Source of the DNA: Burkholderia sp. HI2500
GTDB lineage: Bacteria > Pseudomonadota > Gammaproteobacteria > Burkholderiales > Burkholderiaceae
Length of the DNA: 64,000 nucleotides
Reading direction: 5' to 3'
Assembly: GCF_002223055.1 (NCBI RefSeq)
Contig: NZ_NKFL01000004.1
Span: forward strand, 1,116,001-1,180,000
The first letter of the stretch is position 1. Every line of letters begins with the position of its first letter. The notes under the pieces are model-generated. The model had not been told where the DNA came from. It saw nothing but the letters and a program-made list of their open reading frames with translations, and made no database searches. Shown here piece by piece: positions 19,112 through 28,629 of the stretch. The position numbers were made by a program, and so were the translations under genes.

Positions 19112-19264
19112 ATGGATACGCACCTGATGATCGGCCTTGGAGTCCTGCTGGGCGCGGCCGCGGCCGCCGCGGCGACCCGCGACCTGCTGCGCGCGATGAA
19201 GGCGAAGGCGCAGATGAAGCCGGTGCCGGTGCGGGTGCGCGAGCAACGCCGCCCCGGCCGCTGA
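19112..19264 (+). CDS. small single-helix membrane protein, 50 residues
   Basis: ATG at 19112 follows GGAG with five bases of spacing. The protein has one alanine-rich hydrophobic helix (LMIGLGVLLGAAAAAAATRD) and a basic tail (RAMKAKAQMKPVPVRVREQR). No family is recognised. The gene lies 117 bases after the LysR gene, with a less GC-rich stretch between them that may hold its promoter, and a hairpin follows. It could anchor or modulate a membrane complex, but nothing in the sequence says so. Confidence 0.6.
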   Translation: MDTHLMIGLGVLLGAAAAAAATRDLLRAMKAKAQMKPVPVRVREQRRPGR

Positions 19265-19287
19265 TCCGGCCGTCACGCTCCGGGTTG

Positions 19288-19309
19288 AAAAAGGCCGCGC
19301 AACGCGGCC
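19288..19309 (-). terminator. terminator of the metallophosphoesterase gene
   Basis: On the minus strand a GGCCGCG/CGCGGCC stem with loop TTG is followed by CTTTTTC, directly downstream of the stop at 19324. It may also stop transcription from the small gene on the plus strand. Confidence 0.65.
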
Positions 19310-19323
19310 GCGCGGGCCGGCGT

Positions 19324-20154
19324 TCAGCCGAGCTCGACGACCTTGTCCCATGCGAACGCGGTATTTTCCAGTTCGCCGGTGCGCCGGTGGATGTAGCCGC
19401 GCGGATTGCACACCACGCGCGTGCCGCCGTCCGCCACATAGTCGAATGACGTATGCGTGTGGCCGTGGAGCCACAGATTGACCGGCGGCTGCACGAGCTC
19501 CGCCATGTCCGTTACGAATCCCGCCGACGCAAGATCTTCCGCATAGCGCTCCGCCAGCGAGCGCCGGTGCGGCGCATGGTGGGTCACGACGATCGTCTGG
19601 CCCGCGAACGGTGTGGCGAGCTGCGCTTCGAGCCACGCGCGGCTGCGTCGATGCAGCGCGATCGCGTCCGCCGGCGAGAAATCCCGCTCCGGCGTGCCCG
19701 GCGCCCCATGCAGCGCCGCATCGTGCGGCCAGGTCACCTGGATCAATCCCTTGAAATCGAGCATTACGCGCTGCCCGGCCTCGATCGAACCGGCAAGGCT
19801 GGCTTCGTCGGCGCCGAACAGCGAAAAATCGGCCCAGAGCGTCGTGCCGAGCACGCGGTAGCGCTGCCCGGGATCGACGTAGACGTCGTTGTTCAGGTAA
19901 TGCACGTTGTCGAGCGCCTGCGCCGCATCGCGCATTGCCGACTCCAGCGCGCCGAATTCCCCGTCGTAGTACTCGTGGTTGCCCGGCACGTAGATCACCG
20001 GCACCGCGGGATCGAACGTTTCGGCGGCCCAGCGCAGGCCTTCCGCGTGATTGTGGATGTCGCCGGCGAGCACGACGAGATCCGCGTCGGCATGCGGGAT
20101 CGCGTCGGGCAGGTTGCTTTCGAGATGCAGGTCGGACAGGACGCGGACTTTCAC
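19324..20154 (-). CDS. calcineurin-like metallophosphoesterase
   Basis: Cytoplasmic two-metal phosphoesterase, 276 residues. Metal-ligand motifs are all present: DLHLE near residue 8, AGDIHNH near 31, GNHEYYDG near 58, THHAPH, and GHTHTSFDY near the C-terminus. The start is GTG at 20154, supported by GGAG eight bases upstream. Substrate unknown; such enzymes range from nucleases to cyclic-nucleotide phosphodiesterases. It follows the FAD oxidase gene by 25 bases and may share a transcript with it. Confidence 0.85.
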   Translation of the reverse strand: MKVRVLSDLHLESNLPDAIPHADADLVVLAGDIHNHAEGLRWAAETFDPAVPVIYVPGNHEYYDGEFGALESAMRDAAQALDNVHYLNNDVYVDPGQRYRVLGTTLWADFSLFGADEASLAGSIEAGQRVMLDFKGLIQVTWPHDAALHGAPGTPERDFSPADAIALHRRSRAWLEAQLATPFAGQTIVVTHHAPHRRSLAERYAEDLASAGFVTDMAELVQPPVNLWLHGHTHTSFDYVADGGTRVVCNPRGYIHRRTGELENTAFAWDKVVELG

Positions 20155-20179
20155 GGGTGTGGCTCCGGAGTGGACGGCT

Positions 20180-21598
20180 TCAGCGCAGGACCTTGCCGGG
20201 ATTCATCAGGCCGCGCGGATCGAGCGCGGTCTTCAGCGTGCGCATCAGCGTCGTTTCGACCGGCGACTTGTAACGCTGCGCGTCGTCGATCTTCAACTGG
20301 CCGATGCCGTGCTCCGCGCTGATCGTGCCGTGGTGGCGATGCACGTTGTCGTAGACGATCCGGTTGATCGGCGCCTGGAACGTGGCTAGGAACGCTTTCG
20401 GGTCGCCGCCTTCGGGCATCTGCACGTTGTAGTGGAGATTGCCGTCGCCGAGGTGACCGAACGTGACCATCCGCGCGCCCGGCGCGGCTTGCTGGATCGC
20501 CGCGTCGGTCTCGTCGATGAAGCGCGCGATCGACGAAATCGGCACCGCGATGTCGTGCTTGATGTTGAGCCCCTCGTCGGCCTGCGCGAGCGGGATGTGT
20601 TCACGCAGATCCCAGAACGCGCGCGACTGCGCGAGATTCTCCGCGACCACCGCGTCGACCACGAGCCCGGCCTCGAACGCTTCTTCCATCAGTTTCTCGA
20701 ACAGCGCGCGCGCATGCGCTTCGCTTTCGTTGTCGGACAGTTCGAGCAGCACCGTCTGCGCATGCGTCTGCGCGAACGGGTAGCGCAGCTGCGGGTAGTG
20801 CTTGCCGACGAGCTGCATGCAGAAGTCCGACATCAGCTCGAAGCCGGTCAGCAGCGGCCCGGCCGCGCGCTGCGCGAGGGCGAGGAAATCGAGCGCCGCG
20901 TGCGGCGATTCGAGCGCGGCGAGGGCGGTGACCTGCGCGGCCGGCAGCGGATGCAGCTTCATCACGGCCGCCGTGATGATCCCGAGCGTGCCTTCCGCGC
21001 CGATGAACAGGTCGCGCAGGTCGTAGCCCGTATTGTCCTTGCGCAGCCCGCGCAGGCCGTCCCAGATTTCACCTTGCGGCGTCACGACCTCGAGCCCGAG
21101 ACACAGCTCGCGCGCGTTGCCGTAGCGCAGCACCGCGGTGCCGCCCGCGTTGGTCGACAGGTTGCCGCCGATCGTGCAGCTGCCTTCCGCCGCGAGGCTC
21201 AGCGCGAACAGCCGGTCGCCTTCGCGGGCGCGCGCCTGCACGTCGGCGAGGATCACGCCGGCTTCGACGGTGATCGTGTTGTTGTGCGGATCGAGCGCGC
21301 GCACGCGGTTCAGGCGCGCGACGCTCAGCACGGCCTGGCTGCCGCTCGCGTCGGGCGTGGCGCCGCCGGCCAGGCCCGTGTTGCCGCCTTGCGGCACGAG
21401 CGCGATGCCGTGTGCGTTGGCCAGCTTGACGAGCGCGGCGACTTCGGCGGTGTTCGCGGGCTTCAGCACCGCGCACGCGGCACCCTTGTAGCGGCGGCGC
21501 CAGTCGGTCAGGAACGGTTCGGTGTCGTGCGGGTCGGTCAGCACATGATCGGCGCCGATCGCGTCACGGCACGCGGAAACGAAAGCTTCGGAGGACAT
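20180..21598 (-). CDS. FAD-linked 2-hydroxyacid dehydrogenase (GlcD/D2HGDH-like)
   Basis: Flavoenzyme of the vanillyl-alcohol oxidase fold, about 472 residues. The FAD-binding PCMH domain is at residues 40-215 (ALVPQGGNTGLAGGATP is the pyrophosphate loop; GSCTIGGNLSTNAGGTAVL follows). The C-terminal cap has HLGDGNLHYNVQMPEGG and SAEHGIGQLK, which carry the metal-binding and active-site His of D-lactate/D-2-hydroxyglutarate dehydrogenases. Three start codons lie in tandem (GTG 21604, ATG 21601, ATG 21598); the last has the best spacing from AAGG. Exact substrate undetermined. Confidence 0.88.
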   Translation of the reverse strand: MSSEAFVSACRDAIGADHVLTDPHDTEPFLTDWRRRYKGAACAVLKPANTAEVAALVKLANAHGIALVPQGGNTGLAGGATPDASGSQAVLSVARLNRVRALDPHNNTITVEAGVILADVQARAREGDRLFALSLAAEGSCTIGGNLSTNAGGTAVLRYGNARELCLGLEVVTPQGEIWDGLRGLRKDNTGYDLRDLFIGAEGTLGIITAAVMKLHPLPAAQVTALAALESPHAALDFLALAQRAAGPLLTGFELMSDFCMQLVGKHYPQLRYPFAQTHAQTVLLELSDNESEAHARALFEKLMEEAFEAGLVVDAVVAENLAQSRAFWDLREHIPLAQADEGLNIKHDIAVPISSIARFIDETDAAIQQAAPGARMVTFGHLGDGNLHYNVQMPEGGDPKAFLATFQAPINRIVYDNVHRHHGTISAEHGIGQLKIDDAQRYKSPVETTLMRTLKTALDPRGLMNPGKVLR

Positions 21599-21619
21599 CA
21601 TCACCTTGTCGCGTAAGGG

Positions 21620-22695
<1,076 letters not shown>

Positions 22696-22774
22696 CTATT
22701 ATAGGGGCTGAAGCCGTCGCGCAGCGCGACGGCGGCGCGCCGTCGGGCGCGCGGCATCAAGAAGGAGAAGTCGT

Positions 22775-24106
22775 TTGCCGAAGTTGAGCGTCGATCTCGA
22801 CACCATCAAGCGCCTCGCGCAGTTCGCGGCCCGGCGCAGCGCCGAGGATCGCATCCCGCAAGTGGCGGGCAGCCTCACGTTCACGACGATGCTGGCGCTC
22901 GTGCCGCTCGTGACGGTCGCGTTCGCGCTGTTCACCGCGTTCCCGATGTTCGCGTCGTTCCAGATCTCGCTGCAGGGGTTCCTCGCGGATCACCTGATGC
23001 CCGCGCAGTTCAACGTCCAGATCTTCAAGTACCTGAACCAGTTCGCGTCGAAGGCGAAGGGGCTGACGACGGCCGGCCTGATCGTGCTCGTCGTCACGTC
23101 GGTGATGACGATGATGACGATCGAATCGGCGTTCAACCTGATCTGGCGGGTGCGCAAGCCGCGGCCGTTCGCGCAGCGCGTGCTCGCGTACTGGGCGCTG
23201 ATCACGCTCGGCCCGTTGCTGTTCGGCGTGAGCCTGTCGATCTCGTCGTACCTGTTCACGCAGTCGCTGGCGTTTACGGGCGCCGCGCCGTCCACGTCGA
23301 TCGTCGAGTGGCTGCTCGCGCTCGTCTCGCTGCCGTTGACGGTGCTCGCGTTCACGCTGCTGTACGTGTACCTGCCGAACTGCACGGTTGCATGGCGCGA
23401 CGCGGTGATCGGCGGGCTGTTCGCGGCCGTCGCGTTCGAGCTCGCGAAGCGCGGCTTCGGCTACTACGTGCGGCGTATTCCGACCTATACGGCCGTCTAT
23501 GGCGCGTTCGCGGCGCTGCCCGTGTTCCTGTTGTGGGTGTACCTGAGCTGGTTCATCGCGTTGCTCGGCGCGATGGTGGCGTCCGCGCTGCCGGCGATCC
23601 GCGTCGGCCAGTTCCACCGCATCCACTACCCGGGCAGCGACCTGCTCGACGCGCTGGAAATGCTCGCGCGGCTGGCCGAGGCGCGCACGGCCGGCAAGCG
23701 CGGCTACACGGCGCTGCGGCTCGCGACCATGTTGCGCTGCGACATGGAAACCGCGCAGCGCCTGCTGACGACGATGGAGGAGCGGGAATGGATTGCGCGG
23801 CTCGACGGCGGCGGCGAGACCACGCCGCGCTACATCCTGCTCGCGAACCCGGAGCAGCTGACGCTTGCGCAGCTGTTTGACGTGCTGGTGATCGACCGCA
23901 CGGAACTCACCTACCAGCTGCAGCGGCGCCGCAGCCACGTGGATGGTGCTGCGTTGCTCGCGGTGCTGTCGAGCGACCGCTTCGACGTGTCGCTCGCGAC
24001 GCTGATCGCCGCGCACCGGCTCGCGGGTGCGCAGCCGACGGCGATGCCGGGGCAGGCGCCGGGCGCCGTGCCCGATCCGCACGCGCGGCCGCCGCGCCCC
24101 GCGTGA
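22775..24106 (+). CDS. YihY/BrkB (virulence factor BrkB) family inner-membrane protein
   Basis: Integral membrane protein of 443 residues; the family was once mislabelled RNase BN. The start is TTG at 22775, placed by AAGGAG seven bases upstream. The membrane domain covers about residues 30-270, with family marks AGSLTFTTMLALVPL, NLIWRVRKPRP, VYGAFAALPVFLLWVYLSW and ALLGAMVASALP. The C-terminal 160 residues form a soluble winged-helix-like region, as in other beta-proteobacterial members. The role is unclear. It is divergent from the wrbA operon. Confidence 0.88.
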   Translation: MPKLSVDLDTIKRLAQFAARRSAEDRIPQVAGSLTFTTMLALVPLVTVAFALFTAFPMFASFQISLQGFLADHLMPAQFNVQIFKYLNQFASKAKGLTTAGLIVLVVTSVMTMMTIESAFNLIWRVRKPRPFAQRVLAYWALITLGPLLFGVSLSISSYLFTQSLAFTGAAPSTSIVEWLLALVSLPLTVLAFTLLYVYLPNCTVAWRDAVIGGLFAAVAFELAKRGFGYYVRRIPTYTAVYGAFAALPVFLLWVYLSWFIALLGAMVASALPAIRVGQFHRIHYPGSDLLDALEMLARLAEARTAGKRGYTALRLATMLRCDMETAQRLLTTMEEREWIARLDGGGETTPRYILLANPEQLTLAQLFDVLVIDRTELTYQLQRRRSHVDGAALLAVLSSDRFDVSLATLIAAHRLAGAQPTAMPGQAPGAVPDPHARPPRPA

Positions 24107-24124
24107 GCGGGGCGCCCGGCCGCG

Positions 24125-24442
24125 TCATAACGGAATCTTGCCCGTACAGATATCCTTGAACATCACCCAGTCGCCCATCAGGCTGTAGATCGGGTGCCGG
24201 AACGTGGCCGGGCGGTTCTTCTCGAAGAAGAAGTGTCCGACCCACGCGAACCCGTAGCCGCAGACGATCGCTGCCGGCAGCCACAGCCAGTCGCCGGTCG
24301 CGATCGCCATCGCGACGCAGCCGATCACGCCGAGCGAGCCGATGAAGTGCAGCCGCCGCGACGTCCGGTTCTGGTGTTCATTCAGGTAATACGGGTAGAA
24401 ATCGGCGAAGCTGGCGAATTGCTCCGAATGCGTATGCGCCAT
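24125..24442 (-). CDS. DUF962/Mpo1-like membrane protein
   Basis: Small membrane protein of 105 residues from the ATG at 24442, which has GGAGG upstream. The family pattern is clear: FYPYYLNEHQNRTSRRLHF, two hydrophobic stretches and the end FFFEKNRPATFRHPIYSLMGD with conserved His residues. Mpo1 of yeast is an Fe(II)-dependent dioxygenase of 2-hydroxy fatty acids; whether the bacterial protein does this is not known. Convergent with the YihY gene, 18 bases apart. Confidence 0.8.
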   Translation of the reverse strand: MAHTHSEQFASFADFYPYYLNEHQNRTSRRLHFIGSLGVIGCVAMAIATGDWLWLPAAIVCGYGFAWVGHFFFEKNRPATFRHPIYSLMGDWVMFKDICTGKIPL

Positions 24443-24600
24443 GGACGTCTCCTCCGGCCGCTGTTCATGGGGCCATTGTGCTGCCGGCAGTCCGCTTCCG
24501 CAAGCGGGGGCGGCCCGCCGCAGCGGGCCCGCGCTTTCCTTTTGACAGGCTTTCCGATACGATCGAACGAGGTTTTGCATTCAAGCATGAGGGGACTACG

Positions 24601-25056
24601 ATGCGCGTCAGCGATATTCTGAAAGTGAAGGGCAACACGCTGTTTACGGTGACGCCCGATAAGCCGCTGCGCGAAGCGGTCGATACGATGGCCGAACACG
24701 ACATCGGTTCGCTCGTCGTGATGGAGTACGGCGATCTCGTCGGGATGCTGACGTTCCGCGAGATCATCCTGCGTCTGCACGTGAACGGCGGCGCGATCGG
24801 CGACGTGCAGGTGCGCAAGGTGATGGACGAGCCGCTCACGTGCACGCCGGAAACGGACGTCAACGAAGTGCGCCGGATGATGCTCGAGCGCCATGCGCGC
24901 TACATGCCGGTGCTCGACAAGAAGGTGCTGATGGGCGTCATTTCGTTCTACGACGTCGCGAAGACGGTCGTCGAGGCGCAGAGCTTCGAGAACCGGATGC
25001 TGAAGGCATACATCCGCGACTGGCCGGAATCGGAAGCCGAAGCGCACAAGTCGTGA
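24601..25056 (+). CDS. CBS-domain protein
   Basis: Protein of 151 residues made almost only of two CBS repeats (about 8-60 and 75-130; LFTVTPDKPLREAVDTMAEH, and LTCTPETDVNEVRRMMLERH with ARYMPVLDKKVLMGVISFYD). Such stand-alone pairs bind adenine nucleotides and act as sensors of energy state. The ATG follows GAGGGG. Followed by a strong terminator, so probably monocistronic. The partner is unknown. Confidence 0.88.
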   Translation: MRVSDILKVKGNTLFTVTPDKPLREAVDTMAEHDIGSLVVMEYGDLVGMLTFREIILRLHVNGGAIGDVQVRKVMDEPLTCTPETDVNEVRRMMLERHARYMPVLDKKVLMGVISFYDVAKTVVEAQSFENRMLKAYIRDWPESEAEAHKS

Positions 25057-25106
25057 ACCATGCCGCGCCCGTCGCCGTCATGCGCGGGCGCCGCTACCCG
25101 GCACGC

Positions 25107-25141
25107 GGCGGCGCAGGTGGGTCCTGCGCCGCCTTTTTTTC
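25107..25141 (+). terminator. intrinsic terminator after the CBS gene
   Basis: Perfect 11-bp stem GGCGGCGCAGG / CCTGCGCCGCC with loop TGGGT and a run of seven T. It separates the CBS gene from the MFS-PlsC gene. Confidence 0.9.
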
Positions 25142-25195
25142 AATGACCACACGAGGCCCGCGCAGCGCTGCCCAGACGGCGCGCGCGTATTCCGC

Positions 25196-27130
25196 ATGAG
25201 CGATCAAACGCAAGCCACTTCCAGGCGGCGTGACGAACGGCGCGCGCACGCGTCGCAGTTCGACCTGCTGCGCGAGCGCCGTTTCGCGCCGTTCTTCACG
25301 ACCCAGTTCCTCGGCGCGCTGAACGACAACGTCTTCAAGATCGGCTTCACGTCGCTCGTCACCTATCACACCGCGCGGTTCTCCGGCGTCGATGCGAAGA
25401 CGGCGGCCTTCCTGATTTCCGCGATCTTCATCTTGCCGTTCGTGCTGTTCTCGGCGACGTCCGGCCAGATCGCCGACAAGTACGACAAGGCGACCCTCAC
25501 GCGTTTCGTGAAGACCTTCGAGATCGTGCTGATGCTGGTCGGCGCGGCCGGTTTCGTCACGCACAGCGCGCCGCTGCTGTATCTGTGCACGTTCATGATG
25601 GGGATGCACTCGACGCTGTTCGGGCCCGTCAAGTATTCGTACCTGCCGCAGCATCTCGGCGAGCACGAGCTGGTCGGCGGCAACGGCCTCGTCGAGATGG
25701 GCACGTTCATCGCGATCCTGATCGGCACGATCATCGGCGGCGCGGCCGCGGGCATCGAAGGCAACGGCGAGCGCGTGCTCGCGGTGAGCGTCGTCGTCAT
25801 CGCGCTCGCGGGGCGGTTCGTCGCGCAGCGCGTGCCGTCCACGACGGCGCCGCAGCCCGATCTCGTGATCAACTGGAATCCGGTCAGCGAGACCTGGCGC
25901 AACCTCGGGCTCGCCCGGCAGAATCGCACCGTGTTCCTGAGCCTGCTCGGCATCTCGTGGCTGTGGTTCGTCGGCGCGACGTTCCTCACGTCGTTCTTCA
26001 ATTTCGCGAAGGACGTGCTGTCCGCCAGCCCCGACGTCGTCACGATCCTGCTCGCGACGTTCTCGGTCGGTATCGGCCTCGGCTCGCTGCTGTGCGAGCG
26101 CCTGTCGCAGCGGCGCGTCGAGATCGGTCTCGTGCCGCTCGGCTCGATCGGCATCAGCGTGTTCGCGATCGAGCTGTATTTCGCGAGCCATGCGCTGCCG
26201 TCGCCCGGCCATCTGCTGTCGGTCGGCGAGTTCCTGGCCGGCGCGCGCCACTGGCGCATCCTGGCGGACCTGTTCCTGCTCGCGATGTTCGGCGGCTTCT
26301 ACAGCGTGCCGCTGTACGCGCTGATCCAGAGCCGCAGCGCCCCGACGCACCGTGCGCGGATCATCGCCGCGAACAACATCCTGAACGCGCTGTTCATGAT
26401 CCTGTCGGCCGTGATGGCGATGGGGCTGACCAAGGCCGGCGTCGACATCCCGGGGCTGTTCCTCGTCACCGCGCTGCTGAACGTGATCGTCGCCGCGTAT
26501 ATCTATCTGCTCGTGCCCGAGTTCCTGCTGCGCTTCGTCGCATGGGTGCTCGTGCATACGTTCTACCGGATTCGCCTCGTGCACGCGGAGCGGATTCCGG
26601 CGGAAGGGGCGGCCGTGCTCGTGTGCAACCACGTCAGTTATGTCGATGCGCTCGTGCTGGCCGCCGCGAGCCCGCGCCCGATCCGTTTCGTGATGGACCA
26701 CCGGATCTTCAAGACGCGCTTCGCGAGCTGGGTGTTCCGGCATGCGAAGGCGATCCCGATCGCGCCGCGCCACGAGGATCCCGCGATGCTCGCGCGTGCG
26801 TACGACGCATGCGAGGCCGCGCTGAAGGAAGGCGAACTCGTGTGCATCTTCCCGGAAGGCAAGCTGACGAAGACGGGCGACATCAACACGTTCCACCACG
26901 GCATCACGGAGATTCTGGGTCGCACGCCGGCGCCGGTGATCCCGATGGCGCTGCGCGGGCTGTGGGGCAGCTATTTTTCGCGGCATTCCGATGCGCGGAT
27001 GCCGCGGCCCATCAAGCGCGGCGTGATGAGCCGGCTGACGCTGGCGGTCGGCGAGCCGATCCCGGCGTCGGTCGCGACACCCGAAGCGCTTCAGGCGGCA
27101 GTCACCGAACTGCGCGGCGCGCGGAAGTAG
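25196..27130 (+). CDS. MFS transporter fused to a PlsC acyltransferase domain
   Basis: Two-domain inner-membrane protein of 644 residues. Residues 15-430 are an LplT-like MFS permease (FFTTQFLGALNDNVFKIGFTS, the lysophospholipid-flippase signature). Residues 440-640 are a 1-acyl-glycerophosphate acyltransferase domain with HX4D in VCNHVSYVDALVL and the substrate motif FPEGKLTKTGDI. The arrangement fits a lysophospholipid importer that re-acylates its cargo. The third domain of the LplT-PlsC-Aas fusions, the acyl-ACP synthetase, is absent; the stop follows the PlsC domain directly. Confidence 0.88.
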   Translation: MSDQTQATSRRRDERRAHASQFDLLRERRFAPFFTTQFLGALNDNVFKIGFTSLVTYHTARFSGVDAKTAAFLISAIFILPFVLFSATSGQIADKYDKATLTRFVKTFEIVLMLVGAAGFVTHSAPLLYLCTFMMGMHSTLFGPVKYSYLPQHLGEHELVGGNGLVEMGTFIAILIGTIIGGAAAGIEGNGERVLAVSVVVIALAGRFVAQRVPSTTAPQPDLVINWNPVSETWRNLGLARQNRTVFLSLLGISWLWFVGATFLTSFFNFAKDVLSASPDVVTILLATFSVGIGLGSLLCERLSQRRVEIGLVPLGSIGISVFAIELYFASHALPSPGHLLSVGEFLAGARHWRILADLFLLAMFGGFYSVPLYALIQSRSAPTHRARIIAANNILNALFMILSAVMAMGLTKAGVDIPGLFLVTALLNVIVAAYIYLLVPEFLLRFVAWVLVHTFYRIRLVHAERIPAEGAAVLVCNHVSYVDALVLAAASPRPIRFVMDHRIFKTRFASWVFRHAKAIPIAPRHEDPAMLARAYDACEAALKEGELVCIFPEGKLTKTGDINTFHHGITEILGRTPAPVIPMALRGLWGSYFSRHSDARMPRPIKRGVMSRLTLAVGEPIPASVATPEALQAAVTELRGARK

Positions 27131-27392
27131 GCGGGGCGGGCCCGGCGGCGCCGCCCCGGGCCGTCATGGCCGCCGTGAACGGGCTTGTTCGACCGGAACG
27201 GCGCGGGTCCGCAATCGTCGCCCGGGCCGTTCCCGTGCCAGGCCGGTATGGTCCGAACGGTTCACACGGCCCGCGTGCCCGGGACGGCTGGCATAATAGC
27301 GGCTTACCTCTTTTCTCGACCGGCAAACGATCGACCTGCCTGCGGCCTGGGCAGCGCATCGGTTTGTCCATTTCTCTTTGGGCGGTTCCATC

Positions 27393-28493
27393 ATGTCCGG
27401 CAATACCCTCGGCACGCTTTTCACTGTCACGACCTTCGGCGAATCGCACGGTCCCGCGATCGGCTGCGTGATCGACGGCTGCCCGCCGGGAATGGGGCTG
27501 ACCGAAGCCGACATCCAGGTCGAACTCGATCGCCGCAAGCCCGGCACGTCGCGCCACGTGACGCAGCGGCAGGAGGCCGACGAGGTCGAGATCCTGTCGG
27601 GCGTGTTCGAAGGCGTGACGACCGGTACGCCGATCGCGCTGCTGATCCGCAACACCGACCAGCGCAGCAAGGACTACGGCAACATCGTCGAGACGTTCCG
27701 CCCCGGCCACGCCGACTATACCTACTGGCAGAAATACGGCATCCGCGACTATCGCGGCGGCGGCCGTTCGTCCGCGCGCCTGACCGCGCCGATCGTCGGC
27801 GCGGGTGCGGTCGCGAAGAAGTGGCTGCGCGAGCGCTTCGGCGTCGAGGTGCGCGGCTACATGAGCGGCCTCGGGGAGATCGACGTGCCGTTCGTCGACT
27901 GGTCGCACGTGCACGAGAATCCGTTCTTCTCGCCGAATGCGGCCGTCGTGCCGGAGCTCGAGGCGTACATGGATGCGCTGCGCAAGGATGGTGATTCGAT
28001 CGGCGCGCGCATCGACGTCGTCGCATCGGGTGTGCCGGTCGGCTGGGGTGAGCCGGTGTTCGACCGTCTCGATGCGGACATCGCAAAGGCGATGATGAGC
28101 ATCAACGCGGTGAAGGGCGTCGAGATCGGCGCGGGCTTCGACAGCGTCGCGCAGCGCGGCTCGGTGCACGGCGACGAGCTGACGCCGGGCGGTTTCGTCG
28201 GCAACCATGCGGGCGGCGTGCTCGGCGGGATTTCGACGGGGCAGGACATCACCGTGTCGATCGCGATCAAGCCGACGTCGAGCATCCGCACGCCGCGCCG
28301 TTCGATCACGAAGGCCGGTGAGGAAGCGACGGTGGAAACGTTCGGCCGCCACGATCCTTGCGTCGGCATTCGTGCGACGCCGATCGCGGAGTCGATGCTC
28401 GCGCTGGTGCTGATCGACCATGCATTGCGCCATCGCGCGCAGTGCGGCGATGTAGAGACGCCGACGCCGAAGATCGCGGGCAGCGCGACCTGA
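27393..28493 (+). CDS. aroC: chorismate synthase
   Basis: Last step of the shikimate pathway: EPSP to chorismate, needing reduced FMN. 366 residues, the normal length. Signatures: [18 protein letters not shown] at residues 17-34, [18 protein letters not shown] [16 protein letters not shown], and the C-terminal [20 protein letters not shown]. The start ATG ([12 protein letters not shown]) fits the family. Followed by a bidirectional terminator shared with the convergent ETF-QO gene. Confidence 0.98.
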   Translation: MSGNTLGTLFTVTTFGESHGPAIGCVIDGCPPGMGLTEADIQVELDRRKPGTSRHVTQRQEADEVEILSGVFEGVTTGTPIALLIRNTDQRSKDYGNIVETFRPGHADYTYWQKYGIRDYRGGGRSSARLTAPIVGAGAVAKKWLRERFGVEVRGYMSGLGEIDVPFVDWSHVHENPFFSPNAAVVPELEAYMDALRKDGDSIGARIDVVASGVPVGWGEPVFDRLDADIAKAMMSINAVKGVEIGAGFDSVAQRGSVHGDELTPGGFVGNHAGGVLGGISTGQDITVSIAIKPTSSIRTPRRSITKAGEEATVETFGRHDPCVGIRATPIAESMLALVLIDHALRHRAQCGDVETPTPKIAGSAT

Positions 28494-28545
28494 CGCGAGC
28501 GGGCGGGGCGCAGCGCGTCTCGCCGCCAGTTGCGCGGAGCATGCA

Positions 28546-28578
28546 AAACGGGGCGCTGCATCAAGCAGCGCCCCGTTT
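28546..28578. terminator. bidirectional terminator between aroC and the ETF-QO gene
   Basis: Perfect 14-bp stem from AAACGGGGCGCTGC and its complement with loop ATCAA, placed between convergent stop codons. A-rich and T-rich ends serve both directions. Confidence 0.85.
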
Positions 28579-28629
28579 CGTTTGCGGCAACCCAAAAAGC
28601 GCGCCGCGCGTGGCGGCGCATTCCGGCAA

